The notes: generated by a model not told the origin, from the sequence alone. A stretch of 64,000 bases of DNA from Microcoleus vaginatus HSN003 (GCF_022701255.1 NZ_CP031705.1:1439501-1503500); one strand, 5' to 3'. Shown: positions 26,125-35,346, numbered from the stretch's first letter. A program made the numbers and translations.

Positions 26125-27429
26125 ATGAACCCTGCCCTGACTCAATTTGGCGCTCAGATGTCCCACCTCACGGGAGTTCGGGCAATTATGAAAGATATTA
26201 TTGAAACACTCAGAGCCGGCAGCGGGCAGGAGTTTATCAATTTGAGCGCCGGAAATCCGGTGATTTTGCCGGAAGTCGAGCAGTTGTGGCGCGACTGCAC
26301 TGCGGAACTTTTGGCGGGCCCGGAATACGGCGAGGTGGTTTGTCGCTACGGTTCGAGTCAAGGCTATCAGCCGTTGATTGATGCGGTGCGGACGGATTTT
26401 AATCGCCGCTACGGACTGAGTTTGACCGATCGCAATATCCTAATTACTCCCGGAAGTCAATCGATCTATTTCTACGCAGCCAACGCTTTCGGCGGCTACA
26501 CCGCACCCCCCCCATCCCCCCCTTACGAAGGGGGGGCTAGGGGGGGTAGCCTTAAAAATATTGTTTTACCGCTGAGCCCAGACTACACCGGTTACGGCGG
26601 CGTTAGCTTGATTCCCGAAGCGGTAGTCGCCTGCAAACCCACCCTCGATATTGATGCACCCGCCCACAGGTTCAAATACCGGCCGGATTTCAGCCAATTG
26701 TCGATCGACCAAAGCACAGGTTGCGTCATTTTTTCCCGTCCCTGCAACCCCACCGGCAACGTTCTCACCGACGACGAAGTTAAGAAAATTGCCGATTTAG
26801 CGGCCGCTTTTGACGCGCCGGTGTTCGTTGATTCCGCCTACGGCCCTCCCTTCCCGTCCTTGAATTTTACCGAAATGACGCCGATTTTTGGCGGCAATAT
26901 CGTGCACTGTATGAGTTTGTCGAAAGCCGGATTACCGGGAGAAAGAATCGGAATTGCGATCGGCGATGAAAAAATCATTCAAATATTAGAATGTTTTCAG
27001 ACCAATATGTGCATTCATTCGCCGAGATACGGACAGGCGATCGCCACTCGTGCCATTGCTTCCGGCGCTCTTGCCGACATCTCCATCAACGTAATTCGCC
27101 CATACTATCAAAGCAAATTTGCGATCGTAGAAAGCACTCTAGAACAAGCAATGCCGAAAGATTTGCCGTGGTTCTTGCACCGGGGCGAAGGAGCAATTTT
27201 CGCATGGTTGTGGCTGAAAGATTTGCCAATGACTGATTGGGAACTGTATCAAGAGTTGAAAAAAGTCGGCGTAATTGTCGTGCCGGGAAGTTCTTTCTTC
27301 CCCGGTTTGCGGGAAGATTGGCAGCACAAACATGAGTGTTTACGCATCAGTTTGACTGCGACAAATGATGAGATTGAAACTGCAATGAAACGCTTGGCTC
27401 AAATGGTAGAAAAGCTTTATCAGTCTTGA
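26125..27429 (+). CDS. Valine-pyruvate-type aminotransferase (AvtA-like)
   Basis: This 434-residue fold-type I PLP enzyme of the class I/II aminotransferases is closest by eye to AvtA, which exchanges the amino group between valine and pyruvate. The N-terminus MNPALTQFGAQMSHLTGVRA, LSAGNPVILPEVEQLW and YGSSQGYQPL fit that group. PLP-site motifs follow: NPTGNVLTDDEV, the Asp in VFVDSAYGPPFPS, and the Lys in MSLSKAGLPGERIG. The C-terminal Arg in ECLRISLT binds the carboxylate. The chain is slightly longer than expected because of an in-frame repeat-derived insertion (residues about 127-142, PPPSPPYEGGARGG). It stands alone on its strand. Confidence 0.85.
   Translation: MNPALTQFGAQMSHLTGVRAIMKDIIETLRAGSGQEFINLSAGNPVILPEVEQLWRDCTAELLAGPEYGEVVCRYGSSQGYQPLIDAVRTDFNRRYGLSLTDRNILITPGSQSIYFYAANAFGGYTAPPPSPPYEGGARGGSLKNIVLPLSPDYTGYGGVSLIPEAVVACKPTLDIDAPAHRFKYRPDFSQLSIDQSTGCVIFSRPCNPTGNVLTDDEVKKIADLAAAFDAPVFVDSAYGPPFPSLNFTEMTPIFGGNIVHCMSLSKAGLPGERIGIAIGDEKIIQILECFQTNMCIHSPRYGQAIATRAIASGALADISINVIRPYYQSKFAIVESTLEQAMPKDLPWFLHRGEGAIFAWLWLKDLPMTDWELYQELKKVGVIVVPGSSFFPGLREDWQHKHECLRISLTATNDEIETAMKRLAQMVEKLYQS
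26505..26551. repeat. C-rich/G-rich palindrome inserted in frame in aminotransferase gene
   Basis: A C-rich block followed by a G-rich block forms a strong hairpin around CTTACGAAG. It encodes PPPSPPYEGGARGG. This repeat is common between genes in filamentous cyanobacteria; here it lies inside a conserved enzyme. Confidence 0.85.
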
Positions 27430-27435
27430 TTTATT

Positions 27436-27559
27436 ATACCAAATCCGCAGAAATCCACCTCCTTTCTGATTCGGCGGTGGAAACCGCTCTACAATTCAAA
27501 CTTTCCTCCGCCTCCGCAGACAAGCGAGATCAAGGGGGTATTTAAGCCGAATTTGGTAT
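27436..27559. repeat. MITE-like element with ATACCAAATyCG ends
   Basis: The left end at 27436-27449 and the right end at 27546-27559 are imperfect inverted copies (ATACCAAATCCGCA against ATACCAAATTCGGC), about 124 bases apart. There is no reading frame inside. The element lies between the convergent ends of the aminotransferase and caspase-fold genes. Confidence 0.6.
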
Positions 27560-27652
27560 GATTTCTCACTCTTGCGTAGGTGGAGTTCGTTTGTGTAGTT
27601 TGAGGTCAAAAGCGATTTCAATCGCCGACTATGAGCGAGGAGTTTTTAACAA

Positions 27653-29845
27653 TTAAACCACCCGATAAACAAAACTCAGACTTGCCCAAACTTTCACATC
27701 CAAAGCTAAATCGTCCGTCGATATCCCCGCTTTCTGCACCCCTGGAATGCTAGCCGCGTGCAAATCTTCGAGTACCGCCCGCGCCACATTTAAAGGATTC
27801 AACAACACTCGAATTGGCAGGGCATCCCTCGTTTGCTGCATTTCGGCTTCTATTGCAGCCAGAGTTTGAGCGAAGGGACTCTCACTAAATATAATGAAAG
27901 TTTCCGCAACTCCGATCGGCGCAGATACCGCCCACCCGTTAGCGAAGCCCTCGAAGAGGATCGCCCCAGCCGCCGGCACCGTCACATTCTCCCCAGGAGC
28001 GATCGGCCGCGACATCCCCCCCACACCGTTTTTGCTCTCAGCGCCGATCACTGACAGCCGTCCCGCGCTGCCCGAGTCAAACACCGCAAAGTAAACCGGG
28101 CGATCGCTGTCGTTATACAATCTACACTGAAGTCGGCTGCTTTTACTCATACTTAGTATATGAGCATTGGCTGATTTCTCGCTTTCCCCGCTCAAAGGTT
28201 CCAGGCGGTAAGACTTTTCGGTCCGCATCGGCTCTCGCTGCGCCACGGCCCGCGCTTGCGGTGCGGTAGTTGCCAGCTCCGCCCGCACCTTCAGGCGTGA
28301 AGACCCCTCATTGACTGTCAGCCGCAGCAACTTCCCAGCCTGCAGCGCTTTCAACTGCGGAGTCAAGCGCTGCACCGCCACCTTGACTGCTTCTCCCCCG
28401 TCGCCCTGAGTATCGGGAATCAGCATTTGAGCCAAAGAAAACAAACCGTAACGCCTTTGAGACAAAGCAGGCTCGTGAGGCGAGACTGTTTCGGCTAAAG
28501 TTGTTTCCGGGACTCTGCCGAACCGACAGTCAGCCAATTGCTCGCTCCCTACCGCCGAAACTTGTGGCACAGTCGCAAAGGCACTGGTAGCGTCCACCCG
28601 CTCGATGCGTTCCAAACCCGAGTCCAAAGCTACTGTCAAACCGATGTTTCGCGGCAATACCCGAATTTCTTCCCTCACCAGTTTGCCGGCTGTTAATGGG
28701 CTGTTTGTTCGATCGAACCCGTCTAAAACTTGGGCTTTAGCAGAGAGGCCCGTGCGTCCCCGCAGCAAAAGCCTCGCGCCCTCGGAGGAATCCACAGCAA
28801 ACACAGAACCCCCGGAGCACTCCAAAACCCCCGGCGACAACCCACCCAGCCACAACTGCACAGTTTTGCCCCCGTCTTCCACCGCCGTTACAGCGCCGTC
28901 AGATGCAGGGGAATTCAAAATTAAATTTGAAAAATTCACCGCCGGCGCGGCTGTTAAATCGTGATTGAGAATTTGCGGTTGCTGCGATAACCCCGCAATT
29001 TCCTCGACATTACCCGCCGCGCGACTGAAATTGACGCTGAAGCTGCTAGCGGGAGTTGCCCACCACAAAGTTTGGGTGAGGGCGTAGGTAAATAAACCTG
29101 CGGTAAATCCGTTCCACTCTTGTTCGGCGGCGAGTTCGGAATTCGCACCCGCGGCCAGTACGGTGGCGGCAGGACGGAGATTTGTGCCGGATCTGAGGTC
29201 TTCGGCGAACGTTAATTCTGCGAGGCTTGGCTCGCCGATGGTGGGGCGGGGGCGGGAGCGAAGGCGAAAGTTGCCGTTTTTGGAGAAACCCCGATAGGGG
29301 TAGCTGGCGTCGAGGATGGCGATCGCATTTTCTGTCGCGAGCGATCGCATCAACAGCAACAGCGTTTCCTCTAAAATATCGTTCACCGCCCGGTTAGCTA
29401 ACAACGGCAAAACATCATTCACCGGCACCAAACTGTTGTGCATTATTCCGGGAGACTCGCCCAAACTAATTCGACTACCGCAGCCGCTAAAGTGAAAAAC
29501 TACCACGTCACCGGGTTTTGCTTGTTCCCTCAAGTGAGTTACAAACGCCGTCTCGATATTCTCCCTCGTAGCTTGAGCGTCAGTCAAAGTCAAAATGTCA
29601 GACGGCACAAACCCAAACCGATATATCAGCAGTTCCCGCTGCAATTCCACATCGGTGACGCAGCCGTGCAGGGGCGAGTCTGGATATTTGTCAACGCCCA
29701 CCAACAAAGCCAATTTCCTGGCTGTCGGCTGCGCTAAGGCTTGGAGGTAGCGATCGCCCAACGGCAGCCACAGGGCCTCGCTGATTCCGATGGCGGCCAG
29801 CACCCGGCCAGCTTGCTGCAAAAATTCCCGCCGCTTGAGTCCCAT
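27653..29845 (-). CDS. Caspase-fold protein, apparently without catalytic His-Cys dyad
   Basis: The start is set at ATG 29845, because MGLKRREFLQQAGRVLAAIG is a twin-arginine-type leader; the frame further upstream is only repeat DNA. The protein is then 730 residues. A caspase p20-like domain (about 30-290) begins RKLALLVGVDKYPDSPLHGC. The strand that ends in S-G-H-G in active caspases reads FHFSGCGSR here, and the strand that holds D-x-C-H reads ILDASYPYRG. Both catalytic residues therefore seem replaced (His to Cys, Cys to Ser). The C-terminal half is beta-rich and may resemble DUF4384-type domains. Cyanobacterial orthocaspases with substituted dyads are known. The leader suggests export of the folded protein. 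The function is probably non-proteolytic. Confidence 0.8.
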   Translation of the reverse strand: MGLKRREFLQQAGRVLAAIGISEALWLPLGDRYLQALAQPTARKLALLVGVDKYPDSPLHGCVTDVELQRELLIYRFGFVPSDILTLTDAQATRENIETAFVTHLREQAKPGDVVVFHFSGCGSRISLGESPGIMHNSLVPVNDVLPLLANRAVNDILEETLLLLMRSLATENAIAILDASYPYRGFSKNGNFRLRSRPRPTIGEPSLAELTFAEDLRSGTNLRPAATVLAAGANSELAAEQEWNGFTAGLFTYALTQTLWWATPASSFSVNFSRAAGNVEEIAGLSQQPQILNHDLTAAPAVNFSNLILNSPASDGAVTAVEDGGKTVQLWLGGLSPGVLECSGGSVFAVDSSEGARLLLRGRTGLSAKAQVLDGFDRTNSPLTAGKLVREEIRVLPRNIGLTVALDSGLERIERVDATSAFATVPQVSAVGSEQLADCRFGRVPETTLAETVSPHEPALSQRRYGLFSLAQMLIPDTQGDGGEAVKVAVQRLTPQLKALQAGKLLRLTVNEGSSRLKVRAELATTAPQARAVAQREPMRTEKSYRLEPLSGESEKSANAHILSMSKSSRLQCRLYNDSDRPVYFAVFDSGSAGRLSVIGAESKNGVGGMSRPIAPGENVTVPAAGAILFEGFANGWAVSAPIGVAETFIIFSESPFAQTLAAIEAEMQQTRDALPIRVLLNPLNVARAVLEDLHAASIPGVQKAGISTDDLALDVKVWASLSFVYRVV

Positions 29846-29961
29846 TTTTAAATAGCTTTGAATTTTAAGTTTTGAATTTTCAGTTAAATTCCCCTCAATA
29901 ATTTTAGGGGATTTAATAGTGTTTAGTATTAAAATCGCATCCGGTTGCATCGAAATGATTA

Positions 29962-30043
29962 AACCGCGAAGGCGCAAAGGACACGAAGGAAGAGAAAGAA
30001 GAAGGTGCAGTTCTTCCTTCGCGCTATGAGCGTCTTCGCGGTT
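29962..30043. repeat. 31-base imperfect inverted repeat (AACCGCGAAGrCGC type)
   Basis: The arms at 29962-29992 and 30013-30043 pair with a few mismatches around a 20-base loop. Translating through it yields a spurious N-terminal extension of the caspase-fold gene. This is a palindromic dispersed repeat. A partial copy of the GGTTGCA-type element end lies just beside it (about 29939-29952). Confidence 0.75.
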
Positions 30044-30222
30044 CATTTAATCTTACGACCTAACAGAACTCGATCTAATACAAGTCCGAATCAAACGGAG
30101 CTGATATAAGATATTTTTTTTTAGTTTTAACTTTTGAGCTTTAAGTTTAAAACTGTAAAATTTAAACTCAAAACTCAAAATTCAAAACTCTTGAGAATGT
30201 CGCCCACACCAAAGTTCAAGAT

Positions 30223-31404
30223 TTAAATCTCGTAACTAAAAATATTCATGGCCTTGGCTAATTCAGCAGCGACTTCCGGCCGAGAAAACTGCGGCGGCGG
30301 CAATTTTCCAGCGCGCAGCATTTCCCGAACTTTGGTTCCCGACAAATGCACCCGTTGTTCGGGAGTGCTTGGGCTTGTTTTAGTTGTAGCCATTTGTTCG
30401 GTCAGCGTGCAATAGAAAGCGTGCTCGAATTTCATCGGCACAATTCCCAATTCTCCCGGCTCAAATTCGTCAAAAATATATTGGGCATCGTAAGTGCCGT
30501 AATAATCGCCAACTCCAGCGTGATCGCGCCCCACGATAAAGTGAGTGCAGCCGTAGTTTTTGCGGATTAAAGCATGAAAAATTGCTTCTCGCGGCCCGGC
30601 GTAGCGCATCGCCGCCGGATTAATTGCCAAAATTACGCGATCTTTTGGATAGTATTTTTCTAGCAGAATTTCGTAGCAGCGCATCCGCACATCAGCCGGG
30701 ATGTCGTCTTCTTTTGTCGTCCCGACTAGCGGGTGCAGAAACAAGCCGTCTACTGTTTCTAAGGCACATTTTTGGATGTATTCGTGGGCCCGGTGGATGG
30801 GGTTTCGGGTTTGGAAACCGACTATGGTTTTCCATCCTTTTTCTGTGAACAGCATTCTCGATTTCGCCGGGTCAATTTGGTATTGGGGAAAGCGGACATC
30901 TAGTTCGCGTTCCAGTAGCCAAACGTCGCCTGCGAGGTTAACGGGTCCGGATTGGTCTACTACCTGGACACCGGGATGTTTGAGATCGTCGGTGCGGTAG
31001 ACGTTAAGGGCTTCTTCTTCTTTGCTATAGTGGTATTTTTCTGCGAGTTCCAAGAGTCCGACAAATTCGCCCGCCGGGGTGTCGAGGCGCACTAAAGTTC
31101 CTGCTTTCAGGGGGGCGGCGACTTCTTCTGTTACCGAGAGGGTGATGGGAACCGACCAGGGAAGGCCATTGGAGAGGCGCATTTGTTTAACGACCGATCG
31201 ATAATCAGCTTCGTTCATGAACCCTTTGAGGGGACTCAGGGCGCCGATGGCGATCATTTGCAGGTCAGAGATCGATCGATCCGAAAGCTGGACTCGCGGC
31301 AAGACTTCTGCTTTATCGAAAAATTCTTGTCTTTGGTCTAGTGTGGCAATGCGGTTGACCAGGGTGCCGCCGTGAGGGGCAATGCGGTCTGAATGCTGGC
31401 TCAT
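30223..31404 (-). CDS. sat: Sulfate adenylyltransferase (ATP sulfurylase)
   Basis: This 393-residue homo-oligomeric type of ATP sulfurylase makes adenosine 5'-phosphosulfate from sulfate and ATP as the first step of assimilation. Family motifs are [14 protein letters not shown] (nucleotide-binding HxxH), [35 protein letters not shown] and [14 protein letters not shown]. The C-terminal kinase-like domain found in fungal enzymes is absent, as expected. The end [15 protein letters not shown] is typical. The start is ATG 31404. No cysH or cysC gene is adjacent. Upstream lies a long AT-rich stretch before the decayed mobile region. Confidence 0.96.
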   Translation of the reverse strand: MSQHSDRIAPHGGTLVNRIATLDQRQEFFDKAEVLPRVQLSDRSISDLQMIAIGALSPLKGFMNEADYRSVVKQMRLSNGLPWSVPITLSVTEEVAAPLKAGTLVRLDTPAGEFVGLLELAEKYHYSKEEEALNVYRTDDLKHPGVQVVDQSGPVNLAGDVWLLERELDVRFPQYQIDPAKSRMLFTEKGWKTIVGFQTRNPIHRAHEYIQKCALETVDGLFLHPLVGTTKEDDIPADVRMRCYEILLEKYYPKDRVILAINPAAMRYAGPREAIFHALIRKNYGCTHFIVGRDHAGVGDYYGTYDAQYIFDEFEPGELGIVPMKFEHAFYCTLTEQMATTKTSPSTPEQRVHLSGTKVREMLRAGKLPPPQFSRPEVAAELAKAMNIFSYEI

Positions 31405-31800
31405 GTCGATTCGGGATTTTAGATTTAAGATGTTGGACTTTAGCTGCCAGACTATATCCTACCAAAGTATTGTTACCATTAATTAATTTTCCTCAGTAGG
31501 TCGGCACACATGGTTTTGAATGTTGGGATTAACCATAATTTATTTTGCCACTCATGACACTTTATAATTTATTAATGAAATCTATCGATTTCTGGCAAAA
31601 GCATTCAGGATTGAGAAATCTCAAAACTCATATTCTTCTCAAATCCTCTACTCTGACTCTTTAGCGCTCAATTTAGGCGCCTATTTCGGTTAATTTCGCA
31701 AAGCGACAACTCGCCACTTCACTTGTCGGTGTTACCCCATATAAGCACTTACTTCTGTGTATTCTCAACTCCCAGAAAATCGCTTAGTTAAAAATTTTAA
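31405..31800. other. Intergenic region, 396 bases
   Basis: This AT-rich sequence upstream of sat has no supported gene. It presumably contains the sat promoter. It borders the FkbM pseudogene, whose open frame begins after a stop at 31798-31800. Confidence 0.4.
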
Positions 31801-33040
31801 TTAGGCTATATCAGACCGAAAAAAGCCATTAAAAATATATATTTCCGATCGTCGAAATGTAATAGTATTAGTCAGGAATCTGCTAGTGTCTACGGCCTTC
31901 AGGGAGAGATATCAGTGGATGGTATCACTTTAGAAACTTTTCTGAACAACCAGAGAATCGAGTTAGTTGATTTGTTAAAGATAGATATTGAAGGTGCTGA
32001 AGAAGCCGTTTTTAACTCAACTAGCGATGCCACGCTCTGCAATGTTAAGCAGATAACTATATAGTTTCACGATTTTATGCCAGCTTCTATTAGCACTGAG
32101 GAAGTTAAGAAAATTACCAACAGGTTAAAAAGATTGGGTTTTATCTGCATCCCATTTTCATACCTGTTCCCTGACATGGATACCTGTGATACCAATTTCC
32201 TAAAGTAGTGCTACAGTTAGTAGGTGTCTGTGTTGTCAATTAGTACCCAAACATAAGAAAGAAAAATGTCAGGAGTTGCCAAGATTGAAATTCGGGAAAC
32301 AGCAGCAGAATTGAAAGCTCTTCTGCGTCAAGAAAAAGATGCTCAACGCTATGAAAAACTGCAAGTTCTGTATTGGCTCAAAACTCAAACGGTAGAAAGT
32401 GTATTGTCGGCTGCTGTGCGATTAGGTAAACATCGTACCAGAATACAAAGATGGCTGTCTAGCTATCGCTCGGGGGGAATAGAAGAATTATTAATCCAGA
32501 AACCCCGTTCGGGAAGACCGAGAATAATGAATCCCGAAACCGTAGAGAAATTATCAAAGGAATTGCAACAACCCGAAGGATTCAGTAGCTATAAAGAAGT
32601 ACATCAATGGTTGACAAGCTGCTGTGAAGTAAAACTAGCATATCGAACAGTACATCAGTGGGCAAGATATCGGCTCAAAAGCAAATTAAAAGTGCCGCGC
32701 CCAGTAAGTGAAAAGCAAAAACCAGGAGCACCAGAGGAATTTAAAAAAAACTGTCATCCTTAATCAAAGGCAGCCTGAGTCAGAGTGAGAGCTTTTTAAA
32801 GCAGTGGAAAAAAGTGCGATATTGGAGTGAAGATGAAAGCCGGATGGGCTTGCATACAATTAGGAGAAGAAAATTAACAGGTCGCGGAATAAAACCGCAA
32901 GGAAAAGTGCAATGGGATTTTACTTATTTATGGCTGTACGGGGCAGTGGAGCCACTAACAGGAGAGGGTTTTTTTTACGAGTTTACCCATCTGGATACAA
33001 CGTGCTTCGAGAAATTCTTGGAGCTATTTGCCAATAAGTA

Positions 33041-34705
33041 GGGTTTGCTGAATAATCGATCGCAAACTAAGAACAGGAGCGATCGATATATTCAAGCAGA
33101 GTTAAATATAAGTTTTTTCTGGATCGAGTCCCCCCATCTATAATTGGGGATTATCTTCAACCCAAAAACAGGTGTTCTTTTTCCAAATAGACATAAAAAC
33201 ACACAAAAAAGCCGACGCCACCAGGTAGCAAGGTTCATTACCAAAAAACTAATTGCAATAACTGTACCAGATGTATTATCAAGTTTTGCCATCACTCGAT
33301 TGAGACCGAATCTTCGTTTCCCTTGCCCAAACTTGCCCTCAATTGCATTTCTAATTCTCTCATCTTCCAACGCTTGCTTCTTTTTTGATTTACTCACATT
33401 TGCTGGGGGTCTTCCTAGAGGGGGCCCACTGAGCCTAATTCCTCTTTCTTTGCACCACGCTCGGTTTGATATTGTACGATAAATGCGATCTGCATGAACT
33501 GACTCTGGATAATATCCTGTAAATCTATAATAAGCTTCTACTTGTGCTTTTAAGTCCCCTGATTCGTTAAAGTTATCCCAGCTCATCCGGTCTAAAAATA
33601 CATATCCTTCAAAACAACTGGCTGACAGTTTGGCTCCAAACTCTACGCTTTTCCCGGCTTTTCCTCTGACTATAGGACGAATATGGGGTTGACTTAAACT
33701 TACTATTCTATCCTCAATACTCTGTTTATCGTTGTCAAATAACCACTGTTGTTGGCGAGCGACTTCTGTGAGGACTAGCAAAGTTTTATATTGCTTTTTA
33801 TTCAGACCTTCTATGGTCGCACCTAAATCGATTAGCTGTTCAATATGAGCTAGGTTTCTTTTGATGTACTGAAGTTGTTTTTTAATTGCCTGTCTTCTTT
33901 TGTTTCGGGTGGGTCGTCTTTGTTTGGCTACTGCTAAGTAATCTTTTCGGGCGAGATTACGGTAGGTTCTTGGTTTTTTATGGGTTTTTTCTTTGATTTG
34001 TTTATAGAGAATGTCTAGGATTTTTTCTGTATGAACTCTGGCTCCGTTTAATAGTCCTAAGTCGGTCGGATAACTAATATCGGCTGGGGCACAGGTTGCA
34101 TCTACGATCAACTTACCGCGATTGGGTGACTCATTTTTGCCGTCCGAAGCCTTTTTTTTTTCTGGTTTGATTGGGGTGAGAGAGCGCATTTTTTCGACCA
34201 TGCGTTCGTTGACTTTATTGATGAGGTTCGGACTGATTCGTTGCCGAAAGTGTACTAATAGAGATGGGTCAAATGCGAGTTCATTACTGTAGCTTGATTG
34301 ACCGATAAAGTATTGCAGATAGGGGTTTTCGCGAATCTGTTCTACCGTTTCGCGAGCGCTAATTCCCAGTTTTTCTTTGATGATTAATGCTCCCAATGCC
34401 ATCCGAAATGATTTGGCTGGTGCGCCCTTTTCTGTGGGGAAGTTTTGGGCATATTCTGCTTCAAACTCTGACCAGGGAATTAGTTCGGCCATTTTTACCC
34501 AACGGTTGTCTGATGACAACCTTCCTCCAAAGGGCAGTTCAAACTCGGATGGGGGACTTGAGGCAAGCTCAGCTTTTCTGTACACGCTCGCACTGGGTGA
34601 TGCAAGGCTTTTGTACTATTTTACCTGTTTATCTTGCACACTTTCCTTGATCGGACGATCGCATAACCAAGCCGTGTAACCTTTCTGCACTTATCCAGCA
34701 AGCCC
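33041..34705 (-). mobile_element. IS5-family insertion sequence, 1665 bases
   Basis: The ends GGGTTTGCTGAATAA (33041) and, inverted, GGGCTTGCTGGATAA (ending 34705) are inverted repeats with two mismatches. The six bases TAAGTA flank both sides (33035-33040 and 34706-34711) as a target duplication. Removing the element and one TAAGTA restores the IS630 transposase frame. Confidence 0.95.
33092..34585 (-). CDS. IS5-family transposase, intact
   Basis: This 497-residue DDE transposase starts MYRKAELASSPPSEFELPFG and NRWVKMAELIPWSEFEAEYA, the usual opening of this cyanobacterial IS5 subgroup. An N-terminal DUF772-like region (about 40-130) leads to the catalytic core: Asp in LIVDATCAPADISYPTDLG, Asp in SVHADRIYRTISNRAWC, and Glu in IRNAIEGKFGQGKRRFGLNR. 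No frameshift or stop interrupts it, so the element may still be mobile. It is transcribed opposite to the host IS630 element. Confidence 0.93.
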   Translation of the reverse strand: MYRKAELASSPPSEFELPFGGRLSSDNRWVKMAELIPWSEFEAEYAQNFPTEKGAPAKSFRMALGALIIKEKLGISARETVEQIRENPYLQYFIGQSSYSNELAFDPSLLVHFRQRISPNLINKVNERMVEKMRSLTPIKPEKKKASDGKNESPNRGKLIVDATCAPADISYPTDLGLLNGARVHTEKILDILYKQIKEKTHKKPRTYRNLARKDYLAVAKQRRPTRNKRRQAIKKQLQYIKRNLAHIEQLIDLGATIEGLNKKQYKTLLVLTEVARQQQWLFDNDKQSIEDRIVSLSQPHIRPIVRGKAGKSVEFGAKLSASCFEGYVFLDRMSWDNFNESGDLKAQVEAYYRFTGYYPESVHADRIYRTISNRAWCKERGIRLSGPPLGRPPANVSKSKKKQALEDERIRNAIEGKFGQGKRRFGLNRVMAKLDNTSGTVIAISFLVMNLATWWRRLFCVFLCLFGKRTPVFGLKIIPNYRWGDSIQKKLIFNSA

Positions 34706-35084
34706 TAAGTATCCTCGGGATTTACATATCATACAAGTAGATAATGGAGGGTTTCATAACTCCTTAAATCTGAGCATACCCGAGAATGTTATTTTGCTAT
34801 TTCAGCCAGCCTACAGTCCCGAAGTAACTCCAATAGAAAGACTGTGGGGGTATGTAAAAGAACAATTAAAATGGTTGAGATTTGAACACATAGAGGAGTT
34901 GAGAGCAGCGGTGCAAAAAGAGTTAAACAAGTTGACGAATGAAGTCATTGCTTCTTTGACGGGATGGCAATTCATTTTAGATGCCTTATCTGTAGCAGAG
35001 CTTTAGGAAATTGGTATGACTTCTTATTTATTAATACGAATCGATGTAAAATTCCGTATAAAGACGGGCTGGGTTTTCAAATGA

Positions 35085-35346
35085 TTAACTTGCTTCTAAC
35101 AATAGAAAAAACTAAGTCGTCTCTACTCCGCTCCGCTTTCAAGCGCGAACAAAGTATTGCCAATTAGCGGGGTGAATACATCGACGGCAAAGTCGAGCGG
35201 AATCCCATTCAAATCTATCACTTTTATTTCTCTACAATCAGCTCTGGCATGGCAATCAAGCAATTTAGCCCCGGGCTCCCCGGATTGATTCCTTCGCAGA
35301 CTCAGGAGGGGAGTAATTCTCCCATCCAAAATCCAAAATCCAAAAT
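35085..35346. other. Repeat-rich gap downstream of the nested insertion
   Basis: No gene is supported. The minus strand keeps an open frame (35123-35329) containing VIDLNGIPLDFAVDVFTPLI, which reads like protein but matches nothing I recognise and may be a gene relic. The tail holds the repeat phrase ATTCCTTCGCAGACTCAGGA (35287-35306) and a TCCAAAA/TCTAAAA tract (35325-35355). Confidence 0.4.

Larger units (their letters stand above)
32266..35006 (+). pseudogene. IS630-family transposase, split by inner IS
   Basis: The first frame (32266-32763) encodes a helix-turn-helix part (LSAAVRLGKHRTRIQRWLSS). It ends shortly after a run of eight A (32743-32750), where a -1 shift leads into KLSSLIKGSLSQSESFLKQW and on to DESRMG, the first catalytic Asp. 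Such a shift is known in this family as programmed frameshifting. The sequence is then broken at 33040 by the inner element and resumes at 34712 with YPRDLHIIQVDNGGFHN (second Asp) and SPEVTPIERLWGY (catalytic Glu), ending at 35006. Rejoined, it is about 356 residues with a complete DDE triad. The copy is inactive because of the insertion, though all parts are otherwise well preserved, so the insertion is recent. Confidence 0.93.
32190..35016 (+). mobile_element. IS630-family element, interrupted by an IS5-family element
   Basis: Terminal inverted repeats of 27 bases (32190-32216 and 34990-35016) match with three adjacent mismatches and begin TACCAATTTCCTAAAG. TA at both ends is the duplicated target, as expected for IS630. 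Without the inner element it is about 1156 bases, a normal size. It lies in the FkbM gene. Confidence 0.95.
31801..35084 (+). pseudogene. FkbM-family methyltransferase pseudogene split by IS elements
   Basis: Two fragments remain, 31801-32191 and 35017-35084. The first encodes SVDGITLETFLNNQRIELVD followed by LLKIDIEGAEEAVF, the SAM-binding signature of FkbM methyltransferases. An amber codon (32062-32064) falls where homologues read ITIEFHDF, and the frame continues correctly past it. The second fragment gives MTSYLLIRIDVKFRIKTGWV and a stop. When the insertion and one TA are removed, the frame joins exactly (DTCD-MTSYLL). The N-terminal part of the gene is missing. FkbM enzymes methylate sugars or polyketides. 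With the neighbouring glycosyltransferase-like gene it probably belonged to a surface-polysaccharide locus. Confidence 0.85.

Noticed and set aside
29846..30046. Upstream extension of the caspase-fold gene
   Set aside because: The added residues are translated palindromic repeat, and a twin-arginine-type leader begins at 29845.
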